From positions 434,001-498,000 of the forward strand of contig JABMLG010000002.1 in assembly GCA_013204985.1 (NCBI GenBank): DNA of 64,000 nt, written 5' to 3'. This document shows positions 60,604-64,000 of the stretch, one piece after another; positions within the stretch are counted from its first letter, which is position 1, and each line of letters begins with the position of its first letter. The position numbers and the translations under genes are program-made. This DNA is from Microbacteriaceae bacterium VKM Ac-2855 (lineage in GTDB: Bacteria; Actinomycetota; Actinomycetes; Actinomycetales; Microbacteriaceae). Below the pieces are notes generated by a model. That model was not told where the DNA came from. It saw only the letters and a list, made by a program, of their open reading frames with translations, and searched no databases.

Positions 60604-61215
60604 ATGGGGCTGATCCACATCGACCTGTTCACCACACTCGACGGCGTCGCGCAGGCGCCCGGCGGGCCCGACGAGGACCCGGAGGGAGGGTTCGCTTTCG
60701 GCGGTTGGCAGGCCCCACTCGTCGGCGAGGTCGACGGCGAGCAGGTCAGCGCCGGGATGGAGCGGATGGACGCTCTGCTGCTCGGTCGGCGCACCTACGA
60801 CATCTTCGCGTCGTACTGGCCGCACCAGGACGACGCCATCGGCGCCCTCTTCAACAGGTTGCCCAAATACGTCGCCTCACGCGGTGAGCTCGAGCTCGAG
60901 TGGGCCGGCTCCTCGCTGCTCGGTGCGGATGTGCCCGCCGCGGTTCGCGCTGTGAAATCGCGGCACGAAGAGACGCACGTGATCGGCAGCCTCGATTTCG
61001 TGAAGACCCTGCTCGCCGAGCAGCTCTTCGACCGGCTGAACCTGTGGGTGTATCCGATCCTGCTGGGCAGCGGCAAGAAGGTGTTCGCCGGCGGGGCCGT
61101 TCCGACCAATCTCCGGCTCGTCGAACCGGTGATCACGTCGCCGAAGGGCTCGGTCTTCTACCGCTACGAGCGGATCGACGGCGTGCCGGCCGTCGGCCTC
61201 ATGGGCGCGGACTAG
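60604..61215 (+). CDS. Dihydrofolate-reductase-like (RibD C-terminal domain) protein
   Basis: The 203-residue protein has the DHFR/RibD fold: MGLIHIDLFTTLDGVAQAPGGPDED, LLLGRRTYDIFASYW, then NRLPKYVASR and LDFVKTLLAEQLFDRLNLWVYPILLGSGKKVF. Such proteins are NADPH-dependent reductases without proven substrate. It starts at ATG 60604 with GGAGG upstream and converges on the acyl-CoA ligase. The gap before it (60321-60603) shows nothing clear. Confidence 0.9.
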   Translation: MGLIHIDLFTTLDGVAQAPGGPDEDPEGGFAFGGWQAPLVGEVDGEQVSAGMERMDALLLGRRTYDIFASYWPHQDDAIGALFNRLPKYVASRGELELEWAGSSLLGADVPAAVRAVKSRHEETHVIGSLDFVKTLLAEQLFDRLNLWVYPILLGSGKKVFAGGAVPTNLRLVEPVITSPKGSVFYRYERIDGVPAVGLMGAD

Positions 61216-61232
61216 CCGCCCTCCGCCCTCCG

Positions 61233-61317
61233 CCTTCCTGCGAGGGACCCGCTCCGTGCTCGAGGGACCCACCCTGCGGGGGTCGCTCGCGCACAGGCGG
61301 GGTCCCTCGCAGGAAGG
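61233..61317. repeat. Dispersed intergenic palindrome, subfamily A copy 4
   Basis: CCTTCCTGCGAGGGACC pairs with GGTCCCTCGCAGGAAGG. The interior differs from the other copies (CGTGCTCGAGGGACCCACCC and GGGGGTCGCTCGCGCACAGG). It lies between two convergent stops, 17 and 6 bases away. Confidence 0.88.
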
Positions 61318-61323
61318 CGATGG

Positions 61324-63030
61324 CTACCGGGCGGAGGTCAGCTGTTCGCGCACCTGCTTGCGCAGGACCTTGCCGATCAGTGAGGTCGGCAGCTCCTCGA
61401 GCTGCACGATGCGCTTGGGTACCTTGTACGCCGCGAGGTGCAGACGGCAGAAGTCGCGCAGAGCTCCGGCATCGAAGGCGGCCCCAGGGCGCAGCACCAC
61501 GGCCGCAGCGACGTCTTCGCCGCCCGAGGAACGGGCGAGCCCGACGACCGCCGCGCGCAGCACATCCGGGTGCGTCTCGAGCGTGCCCTCGACCTCGGTG
61601 GGCGAGACGTTGAAGCCTCCGGTGATGATCAACTCCTTGGCGCGGTCCACGATCGCGACGAAGCCGTCGGGGGAGACGGTGGCGATGTCACCGGTGCGCA
61701 GCCAGCCGCCCGGCAGCAGGGTCGCCGCCGTCTCGTCGGCACGACGCCAGTACCCCTGGAACACCTGCGGTCCGCGGATGAGCAGTTCGCCCGCCTCGCC
61801 CGGTTCGCGATCCGTGCTCGCGTCATCGGGGTCGACGACACGGATCTCCGTGCTCGGGAACGGGACGCCGACGGTGCCGGGTCGCCGGGTCGGACCCATC
61901 GGGTTGCCGAGCGCGATGGGTGATGCCTCGGTCATCCCGTAGCCCTCGATCAGCAGGCCGCCGGTGGCGCGCTCCCAACGCTCGACGGTGGCGACGGGCA
62001 GACTCATCGCGCCCGAGATGGCGAAGCGGATGCTGGACAGATCGATCGCGCCGCGTTCGGACGCGCGCGAGAGGGCGTCGTAGATCGGCGGCACCCCGGG
62101 CAGGAAGGTGGGCGGTGCGGTCTTCGACGCCGTGGTGACCAGGTCGAGATCGAACTTCGGGAACAGTACGATCCGCGCGCCGATGCTCACCGCGGTGGTC
62201 AGGCAGAGCGTGAGTCCGTAGGCGTGGAACATCGGCAGCACGCCGTAGAACGTCTCTTTGCCCGGCTGCAGGCCCGGCACCCAGGCCTGGCTCTGCGCGG
62301 CGTTGGCGCGCAGGTTCGCGTGCGAGAGGATCGCGCCCTTGGGGGTTCCCGTGGTGCCGCTGGTGTACTGCAGCAACGCAGTGTCACCGAGGAGGGGCCG
62401 CGGGTGCTTGCGGCTGAGCCTGCGGGACTTCACCAGCTGCTCCCAGCGCACGACGCTTCGGGTCTGCGGCTTCGCCGTCAGCGCAGCGCGAGAGTCCCGG
62501 GCCTTCTTCACCGGCAGGCGAAGAGCGAGCCGCGTGCCCAGCGGCATCGCCGCCGTCAGGTCGACGGAGACCAGGTGAGACACCGCGACGTCGGCGGGGA
62601 AGCCGGCGACGGTGTCGGCGACCTTGTCCCAGACGATCGCGACGTCGGCGCCGTGGTCCTCGAACTGGTGGCGCAACTCGCGGGCGGTATAGATGGGGTT
62701 GTGCTCGACGACGATCGCGCCGAGCCGCAGAACAGCGTAGAACGCGACCACGTGCTGCGGGCTGTTGGGCAGCACCAGGGCCACGCGGTCGCCCGCAACG
62801 ACGCCGAGACCGCGCAGCCCTTCGGCGGCCCGGGCGACCTGATCGCCGAGGCGGTCGTAGCTGGTGCTCGCACCGAAGAACTCCAGCGCGACGCGCCCGC
62901 CGTGGCCCCGAACCGAGGCGTCGAGCATGTCGACAAGGGTCTGGGTCGGCGGCGCGATCTCTGCAGGTACGCCGCTCGCGTAGGAGGAGAGCCACGGTCG
63001 AGCGGCGAGGAACGAGGATCCGGAAGTCAC
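61324..63030 (-). CDS. Long-chain acyl-CoA ligase (AMP-forming)
   Basis: The 568-residue enzyme has the P-loop YTSGTTGTPKGAILSH, GYGMTEASP, the GWLRTGDIA hinge region and the C-terminal GGFNVSPTEVE with catalytic Lys in IGKVLRKQVRE. It activates fatty acids to acyl-CoA with ATP. The GTG start at 63030 gives TSGSSFLAARPWLSSYASGVPAEI, the usual actinobacterial start of the family; the upstream open frame lacks similarity. Transcribed alone. Confidence 0.93.
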   Translation of the reverse strand: MTSGSSFLAARPWLSSYASGVPAEIAPPTQTLVDMLDASVRGHGGRVALEFFGASTSYDRLGDQVARAAEGLRGLGVVAGDRVALVLPNSPQHVVAFYAVLRLGAIVVEHNPIYTARELRHQFEDHGADVAIVWDKVADTVAGFPADVAVSHLVSVDLTAAMPLGTRLALRLPVKKARDSRAALTAKPQTRSVVRWEQLVKSRRLSRKHPRPLLGDTALLQYTSGTTGTPKGAILSHANLRANAAQSQAWVPGLQPGKETFYGVLPMFHAYGLTLCLTTAVSIGARIVLFPKFDLDLVTTASKTAPPTFLPGVPPIYDALSRASERGAIDLSSIRFAISGAMSLPVATVERWERATGGLLIEGYGMTEASPIALGNPMGPTRRPGTVGVPFPSTEIRVVDPDDASTDREPGEAGELLIRGPQVFQGYWRRADETAATLLPGGWLRTGDIATVSPDGFVAIVDRAKELIITGGFNVSPTEVEGTLETHPDVLRAAVVGLARSSGGEDVAAAVVLRPGAAFDAGALRDFCRLHLAAYKVPKRIVQLEELPTSLIGKVLRKQVREQLTSAR

Positions 63031-63673
63031 CGTCCCGAGTATCCGGCACGTGCCTCCGCAGATGCCCAGAGCGACTCGTTGCGGAGAACGGGCGGACACG
63101 GCAACGACCGGGTGCGACACCAACGCGCAGCAGCTGCTCGCCATGCTCGGCCCGCAGGTCCCTACGACATCACGTGCACGATGTCGGGCGGGACAGCCGA
63201 TGACGGATCGCTCCTCACGTCCTGCGACCAGCCCGACGCGGCTGCCCGTCGGGTTGGAGCGACGCATCATCGGCCTGAAATCAGCGCCGCATCCCCGACG
63301 GGGATTCGCGAGCCCACGGCCGCGGCTCCGTCCAGGGCCGGGCAGCCAGTTCGAAGTGCGACCGCGCCGCGAGAACCGGCACGAAAAGTTCTCGCGGATA
63401 CCAGTACCGACGCCTCCGTCACCTGGCTCCATCACGACACTCACCACCGACCCCACAGCGGAATCGGCGGCTCAACCCGCCCAGAACGCGTCCACAACCT
63501 GACGGGAAGTGCGCCTGGATCGACGGAAGTTCGGTCGTCGAAGCAGACGTGCTGGGTGTACGAGGAGGGTGACGCGGTCGAACCGCGGCGGCGAACGTTC
63601 GGGCTCTAACGGCGTCGGCGGTGCTGGAGGTCGTGGCGCTCGCATCCGAGAGGAGACCAGCTGTGCAAGGCCG
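63031..63673. other. 640-bp gap with no supported gene
   Basis: Long frames exist on both strands but are Arg/Pro/Ser-rich without family signals. No RNA gene or strong repeat is visible. It may be spacer or decayed coding DNA. Confidence 0.4.
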
Positions 63674-64000
63674 TTATGGGTTGATGGGGGCTTTCGCTTT
63701 CCAGCCGTGCCAGCGGGTGATGTCGATGATCGCGGACCACCTATCGCTGTCGCGGTCACCGAGGGCGTGGCCGGTGTAGTGGTGAGACAAACGGTCGATG
63801 TCGGCGAGCTCGGGGTCGGGGCGGATCTGGGTAACGGTGCCCGAGATCGAAACGTGGGTGCCCCAGTCGTCGGCGTCGATGACCGTGAGGGCGACGCGCG
63901 GGTCCTGCCGCAGGTACTTCAGGCGTGCCCGGCTGGCATCCATGTTCAGCAGAATCGTGCGGTCATCGACGAGTTCGTACCACGTGGCAGTGGTGAGCAG
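63674..64000 (-). CDS. PPOX-class flavoprotein (partial)
   Basis: The minus-strand frame is open to the window edge; the start lies outside. The visible 108 residues begin LLTTATWYELVDDRTILLNMDASRARLKYLRQDPRVALTV, the pattern of PPOX-class F420- or flavin-dependent oxidoreductases (pyridoxamine 5'-phosphate oxidase fold), followed by ISGTVTQI and the C-terminal D-R-W-S-A-I-I-D-I. It should bind F420, FMN or haem. The Met inside the frame at 63943 is internal. Confidence 0.88.
   Translation of the reverse strand: MLTTATWYELVDDRTILLNMDASRARLKYLRQDPRVALTVIDADDWGTHVSISGTVTQIRPDPELADIDRLSHHYTGHALGDRDSDRWSAIIDITRWHGWKAKAPINP

Noticed and set aside
5142-61317. Possible CRISPR array formed by the related palindromes.
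   Set aside because: Copies are 5-30 kb apart at gene ends, not regularly spaced, and no cas genes are present. No CRISPR array is visible anywhere in the window.

Overview
The window is chromosomal DNA of a high-GC Gram-positive actinobacterium, most likely a Microbacteriaceae (Microbacterium-like). Evidence: GC-rich codon use, many 4-base start/stop overlaps (ATGA/GTGA), actinobacterial gene orders (the mscL / FmdB zinc ribbon / 5-FTHF cyclo-ligase / galU / rimJ / SepX-type block matches the Mycobacterium tuberculosis Rv0985c-Rv0996 neighbourhood as I remember it), and a helicase with a C-terminal region of a type named after Microbacterium testaceum. All names are read from the sequence and from family knowledge; no database search was run.

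Layout. 1-1.3 kb: end of an accessory element (partial gene, lactococcin-972-like bacteriocin, remnant of a large serine recombinase) abutting tRNA-Arg(CCT). 1.4-13.9 kb: housekeeping and transport genes (VOC protein, APC permease with a coupled universal stress protein, PfkB sugar kinase, NCS1 permease with a coupled cysteine hydrolase, TPR, SRPBCC, GNAT, M20 peptidase, HAD phosphatase, ECF sigma factor with anti-sigma factor). 14-22.7 kb: DedA protein, then a LacI regulator followed by an oligopeptide-type ABC importer and a GH1 beta-glucosidase, with a perfect 16-bp operator on the promoter. 22.9-29.2 kb: SulP transporter, DUF3224 protein, very large helicase-like protein lacking the Walker A lysine. 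29.6-34.1 kb: conserved mscL-galU-rimJ-sepX block and tRNA-Ala(CGC).

34.1-42.7 kb is an accessory region downstream of tRNA-Ala: an XRE / ImmA-type peptidase / seven-helix-like membrane protein cassette, a decayed alpha/beta hydrolase, a secreted protein with a small membrane protein, and a three-gene operon of stand-alone condensation-domain protein, MFS exporter and Nudix hydrolase. 43-55.6 kb is a catabolic block: IclR-pcaHGBDCIJF for protocatechuate to succinyl-CoA plus acetyl-CoA, and TetR-(leader ORF)-shikimate/quinate dehydrogenase-dehydroshikimate dehydratase-MFS, which supplies protocatechuate from shikimate. 55.8-60.3 kb: two large surface/secretion-related genes (metzincin-like protease with ten tachylectin-type repeats; PPC-like repeats plus SLH domains). 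60.6-64 kb: DHFR-like reductase, acyl-CoA ligase, partial PPOX flavoprotein.

Structures not explained by genes: at least six related 80-90 bp palindromes (two subfamilies) sit between genes, mostly within a few bases of stop codons; a second palindromic family occurs twice (42.8 and 55.7 kb, flanking the catabolic block); two stop codons are embedded in short tandem repeats. The most attractive candidates for undescribed biology are the condensation/MFS/Nudix operon, the XRE-ImmA-membrane cassette, the sepX locus without its usual glp/moeA partner, and the leaderless metzincin-tachylectin protein.
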